Assembly: GCA_020628855.1 (NCBI GenBank)
Contig: JAHDEL010000005.1
Span: 37,582 to 101,581 of the forward strand
From: Saprospiraceae bacterium
Lineage (GTDB): Bacteria; Bacteroidota; Bacteroidia; Chitinophagales; Saprospiraceae
Length of the DNA: 64,000 bases
Direction: 5' to 3'
Program-made: the position numbers and the translations under genes
Part shown: positions 11,701-18,918 of the stretch, in pieces
Position numbering within the stretch: the stretch's first letter is position 1
How the letters are laid out: every line of letters starts with the position of its first letter
Notes under the pieces: model-generated
The model's input: only the letters and a program-made list of their open reading frames with translations
Databases searched by the model: none
Told to the model about the DNA's origin: nothing

Positions 11701-13779
11701 GTATTGGGTCCAGAACTCGTTTCAGTAACTGTTACTGATAGTAATGGATGTACAGGCGTGTCTGCTGTTGATATAACTTTAGTTCTTTCACCTCAGATAG
11801 TTAGTGTAATGACTGACTGTAATGATGATATGACTGCTTATACAATTGCATTAGTCACTTCGGGAGATAATGTTGTAGCAGATCCATACACTGTAAATTT
11901 TGATGGAACAAGCTTCTCTATTGAAGACATTGATGTGGCCACAGGCGTTGATATTACAATTAGTAATACGACAACAGGATGTGATACTTTGATAAATATT
12001 CAACCGCCAAATTGTGATTGTCTTGCTGTATCAGATGCAGGAAATAATCAAGAAATAGATTGTATCAATACTTCGGCTACTTTGTCTGGTCCACTTACCT
12101 CCAGTGGTATGGGTTTTGAATACGCATGGTTTGATGATGAAGGAAACCAAATAGGGAATGATGAATCAATTACTGTAATGGAAGGTGGGGAATATACCTT
12201 AGAAGTCATTGATCTTTCTAATGGATGCTCCGACTTTAGTAACGTCACAGTATTGGATATGTCTAATGATCCAGTAGCCATCATTCAAGCTGATCCGGAT
12301 AATATTATTGATTGTGTTATTGATGTCGTTATGTTATCGACAGAAGAACAGACAAATGTGGAATATACTTGGACATTCAATAAATTGGAAAGCAGCGAAC
12401 TTTTTATAGAAGTATCAGACCAAGGTGAAGCAATGCTTGTAGCTGTTGATACGATTACAGGATGTTCGGACATAGCAACGCTTTTTATTGAAGATCAAGA
12501 AGAATATCCGCTCATCATTATTGCTGATCCAGCTGACCTTAACTGTACGACAGGTGAGCTTACCCTCGATGCATCAGCTTCACAATCAGGAACTGATATT
12601 CTCTATCAATGGTATGACGAAAATGGTCCAATAGATTTAGAGACATCTAGTACGTTAGACATCTCAAACCCTGGAATGTACTACTTCGAAGCAATTGATA
12701 CCTCTAATAATTGTATAAATACAGACACCGTAGAAGTTATAGAAATAATTAATTATCCAGAGATTACTACAGAAGAGGACTTTACTCTTCCATGTGACAT
12801 CAATAGCGTTACTATTACAGTGGATATTGTTAGCCAATTTTCTACTAGCTCCACATGGTCTACATCTGATGGCAATATCCTTTCAAATGTTAATTTGGAA
12901 TCCATAGAAGTAAACGCACCTGGGTGGTACTATGTGAGTGTAGCTGATCAGTTATCTGGATGTATAACAAATGATTCAATTCAAATTTTTCCAAATCTTG
13001 GTCCTCAAGCATTCATGGGACAAGTGAACCAACCCTCTTGTGAATTTGTGGATGGAGGAGTTATAGACTTGACTGTCTCCGCAGGTGGAGTAGAGCCGTT
13101 TGTGTATTATATCAATGGTCAAGAAAGTCAAGACGGACAATTTAATGGCCTTACGGCAGATGAATATCTCATCGAAGTGGTGGATGCATTAGGTTGCACA
13201 CATGATACTTTAATTATATTGGATGAGCCCGCAATGGTAGAATTATCTATCTCAGATCCAATCATCAATAGCACATTTGGAGCAAGTGAGACAGTAACAT
13301 TGATGACTAATGTCGATGAGAATATGATAGCTGATATTAATTGGCTTCCAGAGTTAGAAATACCTTGTCAAAATTGCTTAGAAATAACCATTGATAATAT
13401 CATGAGTAATCAGTCTTATCTCATTACTCTAATAGATGAGAATGGCTGTCAGGATACTACAACATTCCAGCTGATTATCGAACAAAAAGAAGACATTTAT
13501 ATTCCGAATATAATCATAACCTCGGATGATGAAAATGGAAAGTTTTATCCTCAATCTGGAACAGATGGTGTGATAGCTGAAGAAATGTACATTTTTGATC
13601 GTTGGGGTAACCTTGTATATTCTGATTCTATGTTTCCTACTAATGATCCACAATATGGTTGGGATGCTACATTTAATGGAGAACAAGTACAAGCTGGTGT
13701 CTATGTATACGCATTTGTATTTGATGTTCCAGGTCTTGGAAGAGTACTCAAATCTGGGGATGTCACTGTGATTTACTAA
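2785..13779 (+). CDS. giant repeat-rich secreted protein with T9SS type B sorting domain
   Basis: About 3,664 residues, among the largest genes expected in such a genome. I prefer the ATG at 2785 over an in-frame TTG at 2776. A hydrophobic signal peptide ends near LFAQ. Counting from the TTG, the order is: two PPC-like beta-sandwich modules with the NDxC...DDVWY pattern (about 37-300); a unique Cys-rich region; a series of HYR-like units, each with DNC and CGN/TDxCG motifs (about 870-1690); three 40-residue Cys-rich units with CTINDM (1694-1805); sixteen units of about 70 residues ending in a VTVTDxNGCT-like strand (1890-3002); four units beginning DAGNNQxIDC-like; and a C-terminal gliding-motility-associated domain with FDRWGNLVY and GWDATFNG. 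The last is the type B T9SS signal, so the protein should cross the outer membrane. Function is probably adhesion, matrix or motility; no enzyme domain is visible. A shorter paralogue follows directly. Confidence 0.93.
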   Translation: MNWGFTISGMMLRITVLVIFWVFSTTALFAQPSNDDCANAIELFSTDPCSPVVGTVDDATSSGTDDCVGTADDDVWYFFVANSASYDIEVDGYGNFINGIDVVIGVYSGNCSSLTNIDCEDGTLAGGTETLTVGGLTIGNTYYIQIYDYFTGEPGNPDFDICITENMPPPNDECIDAIDLTQNPNCSYTAGFTGGATDSGIDNCTGTENDDVWYCFTATGSSAAIDVDGASGFDAVIGVYSGTCGSLTLLDCEDGGGSGAVESTIIGGLTPGQKYFIQVYHWSSADPSNDNFDICVYDPPTGDCGQSNVQATVLSCNNCTINDGSAQGNQFGDPNLEVTADGCGPVTILVEYAFDWDQGSGANWIHGISYTAGPLWTGFEELPPTGWIFMPNGVTGDCSGISYGPGYYYDTNGDDGSSFCNGGDSPGDPSDNFGVNCDGSACPSFQFELTYCATNSTPSQFVESISFSVTEDGASGGWNIYGNCNLENFFNITINNSCGPEAAFLDPPIDFCTAPDFNLMNSTGGYDMGDEWTGSVVNGAGSPNATLSYCDNLDNTSISHTVGENGCEDGPFIEFYEVYKPAIQNVMVSATEGCGNTDVTLSADVDIDNMAGFQDWFTTVSEGGNMGGGTLVFEDQDGNIYSPGMNTLPAEACAEKVYTLTPKLQTGCDACDVEGPPVMVTVYPTFTLDLVPMAECGTAHAHVLGTDGTICDMVEVSCPNPGDIGSATYDFMEAVGTACELTANGMIECSCYVCNADAGTVDPIPTGCVGTPVNIDASNYYVDPDYQEYILVVDDSGVIIEFGPPPHSFTPTDCDDYFFFSYNYDINDPLVVIPVAGTTLISDIDCTVACCDLEGPESANFGEMGTVTINVPADMTFQCDMAPTEDGSGASVSGNTCPVNLVYDGETIVAGSCPNAYQATYQWTATDVCGNVFVEDYTITVEDTMAPTFDNPPSPVPDITCGGMVPPQETLTATDNCSTPTITESTQPFTPDDCAGYAITYVWDVEDDCMNTDQTTLTITILGDTDPPMLVIPMDATVSCEMIPSEDGSGATATDNCTADNDITLNYLGETDNSDMGCPYQIIRTWQAVDLCGNDTGPVSQTITVEDNIFPMIAAVPGDETLNCYTEFNPAIPDLTWSDNCTTGGTVVGTQNPTDASSMTCPGGSIVRTWTVMDDCGNVTTETQTITILPYPLVDWINPPADITLGCTDPIPSTDSMDHPLSYMSSGTACTESGMVTPIITGAITGCNTSMTLDWTYTDMLACNTITHTQTITLEDTEEPQLQNEPGDLTYNCAGEVPPIADLAWIDNCDGTGMVPGQESGSIDNCIGGSITRAWTYTDACGNTDTHIQIITVNPVPDLMWTTSLPPDITLSCTDPIPPVFDLDYSNNASSMSCLENGTVSPTESGTLNVCGDMITRLWEVPNPVCGPPLSFTQTLTLEDTELPELQNEPLDLTFDCASDLTPMGDLTWTDNCDGTGVVSGVEDGTIDNCTGGAITRTWTYTDMCGNTDTHVQNITVNPVPDIVWTSTLPPSNVILDCDDPLPPLEDLMYSNNATNMNCEEMGTVSPVENGSLVMCGDVLTRVWTTPIPACGPGLVYIQTITLDDVTPPQFTNPPSSSLTLTCITDLPPLVDLDWTDNCDGMGTTPGVESGSLEACQGGSITRTWEITDACGNGPVTFTQIITVSAPVPTPCDDMDACTINDMETIACDGTVCIPCAGVITDCSGVTEMLPCDDMDDCTINDMEEVACDGSVCVPCQGEITDCTNGLTFDEPCSDGDPCTINDMRTIDCQGQVCVPCAGTPTTTPDPMLQGPELTCEGETATLTATGCSGDVIWYSDPAGINIVNVGPSFQTPIITTNTTYYAVCDINGCLSNIVGIPVNVTTPIDPTITGDDTICQGETTVLDAGPGYSTYGWGSSSDQTLTVFSSGTYTVTVTDSNGCTSTDDFNVSVISPEEPEISGSLTYCIGGDTELSVDPSFTGIQWAPNGEMTPSIIVNSEGTYAVTVTDNNGCTSSTSVEVMESTSLNPQIIGDLIYCQGGTTNLTAGNFAMYSWAPNGETTSSINVGSEGTYSVTVTDSNGCTGESSVEVFENTIPPVTISGDDLICEGDDTTLDAFNIDYGNYIWSTGSVNSSITINQADIYSVTVFDINGCTSSTSIDVGYFPSTDLTISGDLAICDGLATTLSAQTGYASYVWSPGGENTSSISVSSAGTYSLTTTDNNGCTFSSSVNVVSLNDLELFIDGSLSYCEGGFTELNAGSWDTYVWSPNGEMSQTITVNTPGNYGVTVSDSNGCTTSSSVMIQEDTELSPMINGDMIVCPDELASIFVQGAFTDILWSDNTTNNFNTVFAGTYSVTVTDNSGCTGSSEITVVEQAAEQVIISGTLDICSGTTTDLAASDGFDSYSWSNGLSTQSVTVNTAETFEVVATDSNGCTSSSAVMVNVSSIDPPEINGTPVICAGEATELSAGGFVQYEWSTGEMTPSITVTSGDNYLLTVTDAFGCTNSSVVSVTENTPPNVIILGSTSYCIGGFTDLSVDGDFTQITWSTTESTATISIASEGAVSVTVTDANGCTASSNVTIQEDSELSPSISGDLLVCENGNTDLSVVGNYPIISWSNNATENSISVGIGTYSVTVTDNSGCTGSSQVEVTQQANQVVSILGQTEFCQGSSTDLTASDGFDSYLWSTGINGQILTVTMTGMYSVTATDMLGCTASSTLMITAQDVTPPEIEGPSMLCTGETITLSTMGYSIYEWSTGDMSSSITIDDNGNYSVTVTDDLGCTSSSSVIITENNLPMVTIVGSTSFCIGGFTELSLNDDYDQVLWSTGDNTPQVSVMMTGPISVTVTDANGCTGSSDVMITQEEFLSPNIGGNLTLCNGESTTLDAGAAFVSWVWSTGDMTQTLTTDVSGPYSVTVSDNSGCTGESTVEVIVNANPEPNIVGDLMLCQDETTIVSLDADFDEYLWSTGDASPTLDVLGPELVSVTVTDSNGCTGVSAVDITLVLSPQIVSVMTDCNDDMTAYTIALVTSGDNVVADPYTVNFDGTSFSIEDIDVATGVDITISNTTTGCDTLINIQPPNCDCLAVSDAGNNQEIDCINTSATLSGPLTSSGMGFEYAWFDDEGNQIGNDESITVMEGGEYTLEVIDLSNGCSDFSNVTVLDMSNDPVAIIQADPDNIIDCVIDVVMLSTEEQTNVEYTWTFNKLESSELFIEVSDQGEAMLVAVDTITGCSDIATLFIEDQEEYPLIIIADPADLNCTTGELTLDASASQSGTDILYQWYDENGPIDLETSSTLDISNPGMYYFEAIDTSNNCINTDTVEVIEIINYPEITTEEDFTLPCDINSVTITVDIVSQFSTSSTWSTSDGNILSNVNLESIEVNAPGWYYVSVADQLSGCITNDSIQIFPNLGPQAFMGQVNQPSCEFVDGGVIDLTVSAGGVEPFVYYINGQESQDGQFNGLTADEYLIEVVDALGCTHDTLIILDEPAMVELSISDPIINSTFGASETVTLMTNVDENMIADINWLPELEIPCQNCLEITIDNIMSNQSYLITLIDENGCQDTTTFQLIIEQKEDIYIPNIIITSDDENGKFYPQSGTDGVIAEEMYIFDRWGNLVYSDSMFPTNDPQYGWDATFNGEQVQAGVYVYAFVFDVPGLGRVLKSGDVTVIY
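5376..7854 (+). repeat. HYR-like domain repeat block in giant gene 1
   Basis: Consecutive beta-sandwich units with DNC, GGSITRTW and TDxCGN signatures. The last part is a two-domain repeat: boundaries starting DTEEP (6610), DTELP (7102) and DVTPP (7597) are spaced 492 and 495 nt apart, and the sequences are closely related. The block resembles HYR (hyaline repeat) modules common in extracellular Bacteroidota proteins. Confidence 0.75.
7855..8200 (+). repeat. three 40-residue Cys-rich CTINDM repeats in giant gene 1
   Basis: Three tandem units begin with PCDDMD, PCDDMD and PCSDGD at 7855, 7975 and 8098 (periods 120 and 123 nt). Each contains CTINDM, a CDG- or CQG-like turn and a CxPC motif. 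Six Cys per unit suggest small disulfide-held modules. A single related unit (CDDGDPCTTNDVE) occurs in the next gene near 15764-15850. Confidence 0.85.
8443..11781 (+). repeat. array of sixteen ~70-residue Ig/PKD-like units in giant gene 1
   Basis: Sixteen consecutive units average 69.6 residues. Each has an I.G....C.G..T.L opening, a central W(S/A) strand, and a closing (S)VTVTD.NGCT.SS.V stretch. Two Cys per unit are regularly placed. Units are not independent: every fourth unit is more alike, and the groups starting at 9484, 10318 and 11152 are spaced exactly 834 nt apart, with an earlier 846-nt group at 8638. Reading frame is preserved throughout. Confidence 0.9.
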
Positions 13780-13824
13780 AGCAGAGAATAAACAAACATG
13801 CAATAATTTGTATTTTCAAATCAG

Positions 13825-16800
13825 GTGAAAGAACGAAGACTACAAAAAATTCTATATACATTCCTTTTTGCAATGATTGCAAATATGGCTTTCACCCAAG
13901 TGAATGGCGCACCAGAACCTTGCACCTCTGGATCAGAAAATACATGTCAGTGCGAGAACTCACCTGTACTTTGTACAATTAATGATTTAGATGGCTATTC
14001 CTATAGCATGACAACCTTTCTTCATCCTAATGATGGACCTGATCCAATGTGTACAGGATCTGAAGGAAATATGACAGAATCTCACAATCCAACATGGTTT
14101 GCATTTTTGGCTTGGTGCGAAGACTTAACTTTTAAGGTAAACTTTAGCAATTGTACAAATGAGGGAAGTCTATTTTTTCCTTGTCAAGGTATTCAAGCTG
14201 CTGTATATGAAGACTGTAGTCTTAATCCAAGCTCTGCAATTGCTTGTGATACAGACACTGGCGGATGCGATAATAATGGCAATAGGATTGTTGATGTTAC
14301 AGGTATGTCAATAGGTTCAACCTATTATTTCTTAGTTGATGGATGCTGTGGTTCAGCTTGTGATATTATTATCGAAGTAATAGGAGATTGCGGTGTCCAA
14401 AGTATAGGTCCATGGGAACAAGAAATACAAGGTCCAGATGTAGTTTGCCCTTCGGAGGTGGGTGACTATTATCTAGAGTTTGAACATCCAGGAGCATTTT
14501 ATTACACCTGGTATCTGGATGGAATTGAGATTGATAACGGTCAAGGATTGCTCAACACTTCTGTAAATTTTCCAGGACCTGGGACATATGAGGTTTGTGT
14601 TGACGTAGATAATGATCCTTGCATTCTGATTACAGAAGACCCTGAACCTCTTTGTAAGACTATAACAGTAATTAAGGCTGAGGCTGAAGCTGGGGATTTA
14701 TTATATTTTCCGACATTTCCCTGTCCAGGAGAACCTGTCAATTTGGAAACAGAAGACTATACAGACCACCCCTTATTTGATCATTGGGTTATTATTACAG
14801 ATTTGGATGGGTGGATAACAGAAGCAATCAATGGACCTGATGGCATATTTACCTTGGATTCCTGCGGTACAATTGAGGCTTATGTCTATAATTTTTACAA
14901 CCAAGGAGATTTTACTATTCCAGAGATAGGCGACAATATCTTTGATTTTGAAGATTGTGAAAATGATTGTTATTGTGACTTGGTACCGATACAAATAGAT
15001 TGGACAGACTTCACTCCACCTCTATTTTTAGAAGAGCGAATGGATACTGTATTAACATGCTATACTCAATTAGCAGAATTAGACTCATTGCTTGAATGGA
15101 GTGATGATTGTCAAGGTAGTGGTTTTGTTCTTGGTATTGACACGGACACACTTGCAAGTTGTTCAGGAGGAACTACTACAAGAGTGTGGACTTATGCAGA
15201 TGGATGCGGAAATATGATTTCTGTATCTCAAATGATTACAATTGAATCTTCTATCACCTTTGAATGGTTAGATACTTTGCCATCTCCTATTCTTGAGGTG
15301 CAATGCGGAGATACAATCCCAGACTTAGATAGCTTAAGATTTACTAATAATGCAACAGATGAGTTGTGCCTTCTTATAGGTGGTATACCTGGGATGGAAG
15401 TTGGTAGCCTCGAACAATGTGGAGATACGTTATTTCGGTCTTGGATATTACCTGAGCCAGTTTGTGATTCGATTATTGAATATCATCAGCTTATCATTTT
15501 GGCTGATACCATTGCACCGATATTTCCGAATCCTCCTCAAGACACACTTGTTTTAGCCTGCATACAAGATTTACCACCTTTAGAAAATCTTACATGGGAA
15601 GACAATTGTGATGGTATGGGAGAGACTGAACCATTGCAAATAGATAACTATGATCCATGTCTAGGAGGTGAGATGATAAGATCATGGACTTATACAGATT
15701 CATGTGGTAGTCTTTCAATTTCGGTTGAACAAGTGATAGTCATAGAACCGCCTTTGATGGTAGCCTGTGACGATGGAGACCCTTGCACAACAAATGATGT
15801 CGAAGTTGTGAATTGTGATGGCACCATTTGCGAGCCATGTCAAGGAGAAATCTTTGAAGTTGACTTACCTGAGGTCGCTGGTAACCTTACTATTTGTGAA
15901 CAAGACTCTACGGAATTAGTCGTGGACAATTGTTTGGGTACAACAATTTGGTTAGATGGGACTAATACAACCCTCTATGAAGGAGACACCTTACAAAGTG
16001 GGAGCTTAACATCTGACCTCCTACTTTGGGTCTTTTGCTTAGATCAAAACTGTCCTTCTGATACGGTCAGTATACCAATAACCGTAAATACTTTACCAGT
16101 ACCATCAATAGTTGGCGATGCTGTTATTTGTGTTGGAGAAAGTACTGAACTCACAGTTTCGAGTCCTTTCGATCAGTATCTCTGGAATACAGGAGAAGAA
16201 GGCAATGAGATTATTGCTACTACTGCTGATATTTATAGCGTTACAGTAACAGATAGTTTTGGGTGTACTAACTCAACAAGCTTTGATCTGCAAGTAATTA
16301 CAGATCTTCCTCAGGTGGAAATCTTAGGTTCACAATCCTTTTGTATTGGAGGATCAACACAATTGACAGCTGAGACAACTGAAAGTGTAATTGAGTGGTC
16401 AACGGCTGAAACAATGCAGACAATTACAGTAGCTTCAGAAGGTCTCATAAGTGTTACAGTCACAGATAGTGATGGTTGTACAGGTAGCTCTCAGCTCATG
16501 ATCACGGAGCAAACATTCCTAGAACCTAGTATTGGTGGAGACACACAGTTTTGTCCTGGTACATCTACTATTCTTGATGCAGGAGTATTTAATAGTTGGC
16601 TGTGGAATACTGGAAGTATAGAGCAAACTCTTGAAGTTGATGAAGCAGGAGTATTTACAGTTACAGTTTCAGATTTATCTGGATGCACAGGAACCTCTCA
16701 AGTTACAGTTTCAGAATATACTCCCCCTACGCCAGAAATGCAAGGACTAACGGATATCTGCCTAGGAGATAGTACTGAGTTAAGTCTCTTGCTAAACTAT

Positions 16801-18918
16801 GAGGACTATATTTGGAACACGAGTGATACGACAGCAGTACTCCAAGCGTCACAGGCAAATCAATACTCAGTAACTGTTTCTGATAGCAATGGTTGTACGG
16901 GAGCTACTAGTCAGTCTATAGCATATTTACCAGCTCCTCTTATAGATAATACAGTGCCAACTTGTGATATTGAAAATGGGGAATACCAAATGGATATCAC
17001 CACATCCGCTTCGGATTTGATATCGGAGTATCCGACCAACATGAATCAGGCAGGAGTCTTTTCCATTTCTTCGGTACCACTTGACTCAATATTGAGTGTG
17101 ACATTGATCAACAGCGAGACAGGTTGTGATACCACTATCTTGATTAATCCACCGACTTGTGATTGTACCGCAGTTGCAGATGCAGGTCCTGACCAAATAA
17201 TTAACTGTGCAACTACAGCTGTTACTTTAGGGGGTGACCAAACCTCTCAAGGAACTGCTTTTGACTATGCTTGGCTTGATTCAGATGGTAATATTCTTAG
17301 CGAAGATCCTTCTTTTGATGCAGAAATTGAGGGTACTTATCTATTACAAGTTATTGACCTGATAAACAATTGCACGATTGAAGATGAAGTAGAAGTCTTG
17401 GATCAAACCAATCAACCTGTTGCCGTGATCTTAGCAAGTCCCACTGATGCCTTTGACTGTACGATACAATCCATTGAATTAAGTGCACAGGTAGAACAAG
17501 ATGTTGCTTATTCATGGCAGTTTAACAAACTGACAGAAGAAGGAAATACTTTTTTAGTCGAATCAGCAGGGGAAGCTTTTTTATACGCAATAGATACTAT
17601 TACAGGATGTGGAGACACTACCTCATTAATCATACAGGATTTGAGTGAATATCCTTTTATTACTATAAATGAGCCGGCAATTCTCACTTGCACTAATAAC
17701 ACTATTATGTTAGATGCATCTCCCTCTCAATCAGGAAGTACAATAGAATATCAATGGAGTGATGTGAATGGAGAAGTGTTATCAACAGATGCAGTAGTTT
17801 CTGATATAACCCAACCAGGATTGTATGTTTTCGAATCAACAGATACAGCTAATGACTGCTTGAACTCAGATACAATAGAAGTTATCCAGTTAGAGCAATA
17901 TCCTGAAATAACACTTGACGAATCATTACTTCTTGCATGTGATTTATCAAATAATACAATTACCGTAGAAGTATTGTCTGGAGAGTTGGTTCAAGCAACT
18001 TGGTCGGAGTTAAATACAACTACTAATCTCTCAGATACAGAAGTACTCCAAATCACAGATTCAGGTCAATTTGTAGTTGAAGTTCAAGATATCTTGACTG
18101 GCTGCATTACATCCGATACTATTATTGTAGACCTTGCTACTGGTCCAGAGACATTAGAGGTGGACCCTATCAATCCGAATTGCATCACTCAAGCATCTGG
18201 CGAAATCACGTTGTTAGAAATTTCAGGTGGAAATCCTCCATTTAACTACAGTATAGGAGGTGAGACAAATACTACAGGTGAATTTTCAAGCCTTGAAGCA
18301 GACACATACACTTATCTTGTCACGGATAGCTTAGGGTGTACCTTTGAAACTCAAGTGATCCTTGAAGATCCTGAACCTGTTGATTTAACAGCAAGCCCAG
18401 CTATTCAGTCAGTCACATTTGGAAGTTCTGCTTCTGTTGAGTTAATCACTGATATTGACAATAACGTAATAACCCAAATTACTTGGGACCCACCTCTTGA
18501 AGACCCTTGTCCGCTTTGTTTGGTAGTTGAATTTGAAAATGTCACCTCGCCACAAGAATACATAGTAGAAATAGAGAACATTTATGGTTGTACAGATACA
18601 ACTCTAGTAGCGTTGCTGGTGACACAACAAGAAGACATTTTTGTGCCAAATATCTTTAACCCATTGGATGAAAATGAAACCTTCTACCCTCAATCAGGTA
18701 CAGAAGGTGTGATCGTTAATACCATGCAGGTCTATGACCGTTGGGGCAATATAGTGTTCATGGCTACAGACTTTGAGACGAATGATCCTACAGCAGGATG
18801 GAACGGTACTTTTAATGGCGCACAAGCTGAATCAGGAGTCTATGTCTATGTTTTCGAATTTGATTTTCCTGGCTTAGGTCTCATTGTCAAATCAGGAGAT
18901 ATTACTCTGGTATATTGA
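13825..18918 (+). CDS. large repeat-rich secreted protein with T9SS type B sorting domain (paralogue of upstream giant)
   Basis: 1,697 residues from a GTG start, with a signal peptide ending near MAFTQ. The N-terminal third is Cys-rich and unlike its neighbour. Then come HYR-like units (about 15016-15750), one Cys-rich CDDGDPCTTND unit, four Ig/PKD-like units (16096-16926), four DAGPDQxINC-type units, and a C-terminal type B sorting domain with YDRWGNIVF and GWNGTFNG. From the last three Ig/PKD-like units to the end, domain order parallels the upstream gene. Only 45 bases separate the two genes, so they may share a transcript. The product is expected on the cell surface or in the medium. The last 17 bases overlap the convergent aminopeptidase gene. 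Function unknown; adhesion or matrix roles are the usual guess. Confidence 0.92.
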   Translation: MKERRLQKILYTFLFAMIANMAFTQVNGAPEPCTSGSENTCQCENSPVLCTINDLDGYSYSMTTFLHPNDGPDPMCTGSEGNMTESHNPTWFAFLAWCEDLTFKVNFSNCTNEGSLFFPCQGIQAAVYEDCSLNPSSAIACDTDTGGCDNNGNRIVDVTGMSIGSTYYFLVDGCCGSACDIIIEVIGDCGVQSIGPWEQEIQGPDVVCPSEVGDYYLEFEHPGAFYYTWYLDGIEIDNGQGLLNTSVNFPGPGTYEVCVDVDNDPCILITEDPEPLCKTITVIKAEAEAGDLLYFPTFPCPGEPVNLETEDYTDHPLFDHWVIITDLDGWITEAINGPDGIFTLDSCGTIEAYVYNFYNQGDFTIPEIGDNIFDFEDCENDCYCDLVPIQIDWTDFTPPLFLEERMDTVLTCYTQLAELDSLLEWSDDCQGSGFVLGIDTDTLASCSGGTTTRVWTYADGCGNMISVSQMITIESSITFEWLDTLPSPILEVQCGDTIPDLDSLRFTNNATDELCLLIGGIPGMEVGSLEQCGDTLFRSWILPEPVCDSIIEYHQLIILADTIAPIFPNPPQDTLVLACIQDLPPLENLTWEDNCDGMGETEPLQIDNYDPCLGGEMIRSWTYTDSCGSLSISVEQVIVIEPPLMVACDDGDPCTTNDVEVVNCDGTICEPCQGEIFEVDLPEVAGNLTICEQDSTELVVDNCLGTTIWLDGTNTTLYEGDTLQSGSLTSDLLLWVFCLDQNCPSDTVSIPITVNTLPVPSIVGDAVICVGESTELTVSSPFDQYLWNTGEEGNEIIATTADIYSVTVTDSFGCTNSTSFDLQVITDLPQVEILGSQSFCIGGSTQLTAETTESVIEWSTAETMQTITVASEGLISVTVTDSDGCTGSSQLMITEQTFLEPSIGGDTQFCPGTSTILDAGVFNSWLWNTGSIEQTLEVDEAGVFTVTVSDLSGCTGTSQVTVSEYTPPTPEMQGLTDICLGDSTELSLLLNYEDYIWNTSDTTAVLQASQANQYSVTVSDSNGCTGATSQSIAYLPAPLIDNTVPTCDIENGEYQMDITTSASDLISEYPTNMNQAGVFSISSVPLDSILSVTLINSETGCDTTILINPPTCDCTAVADAGPDQIINCATTAVTLGGDQTSQGTAFDYAWLDSDGNILSEDPSFDAEIEGTYLLQVIDLINNCTIEDEVEVLDQTNQPVAVILASPTDAFDCTIQSIELSAQVEQDVAYSWQFNKLTEEGNTFLVESAGEAFLYAIDTITGCGDTTSLIIQDLSEYPFITINEPAILTCTNNTIMLDASPSQSGSTIEYQWSDVNGEVLSTDAVVSDITQPGLYVFESTDTANDCLNSDTIEVIQLEQYPEITLDESLLLACDLSNNTITVEVLSGELVQATWSELNTTTNLSDTEVLQITDSGQFVVEVQDILTGCITSDTIIVDLATGPETLEVDPINPNCITQASGEITLLEISGGNPPFNYSIGGETNTTGEFSSLEADTYTYLVTDSLGCTFETQVILEDPEPVDLTASPAIQSVTFGSSASVELITDIDNNVITQITWDPPLEDPCPLCLVVEFENVTSPQEYIVEIENIYGCTDTTLVALLVTQQEDIFVPNIFNPLDENETFYPQSGTEGVIVNTMQVYDRWGNIVFMATDFETNDPTAGWNGTFNGAQAESGVYVYVFEFDFPGLGLIVKSGDITLVY
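16096..16926 (+). repeat. four Ig/PKD-like units in giant gene 2
   Basis: Four units of about 70 residues, with the same VTVTDS.GCT ending and central WNTG/WSTA strand as the sixteen-unit array in the preceding gene. Units 2, 3 and 4 match most closely units 14, 15 and 16 of that array: CIGG-type opening, then GG..FC...T.LDAG type, then a unit before the Asp/Cys-rich transition. Confidence 0.85.

Noticed and set aside
8443-11781. Regular repeats that might be read as a CRISPR array or tandem satellite
   Set aside because: The repeats are about 210 nt, lie in one continuous coding frame, diverge at third positions and encode a clear domain pattern.
13429-13803. 124-residue minus-strand frame opposite the end of the first giant gene
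   Set aside because: It lies wholly within a well-supported coding region on the other strand and its translation has no signal, motif or domain.
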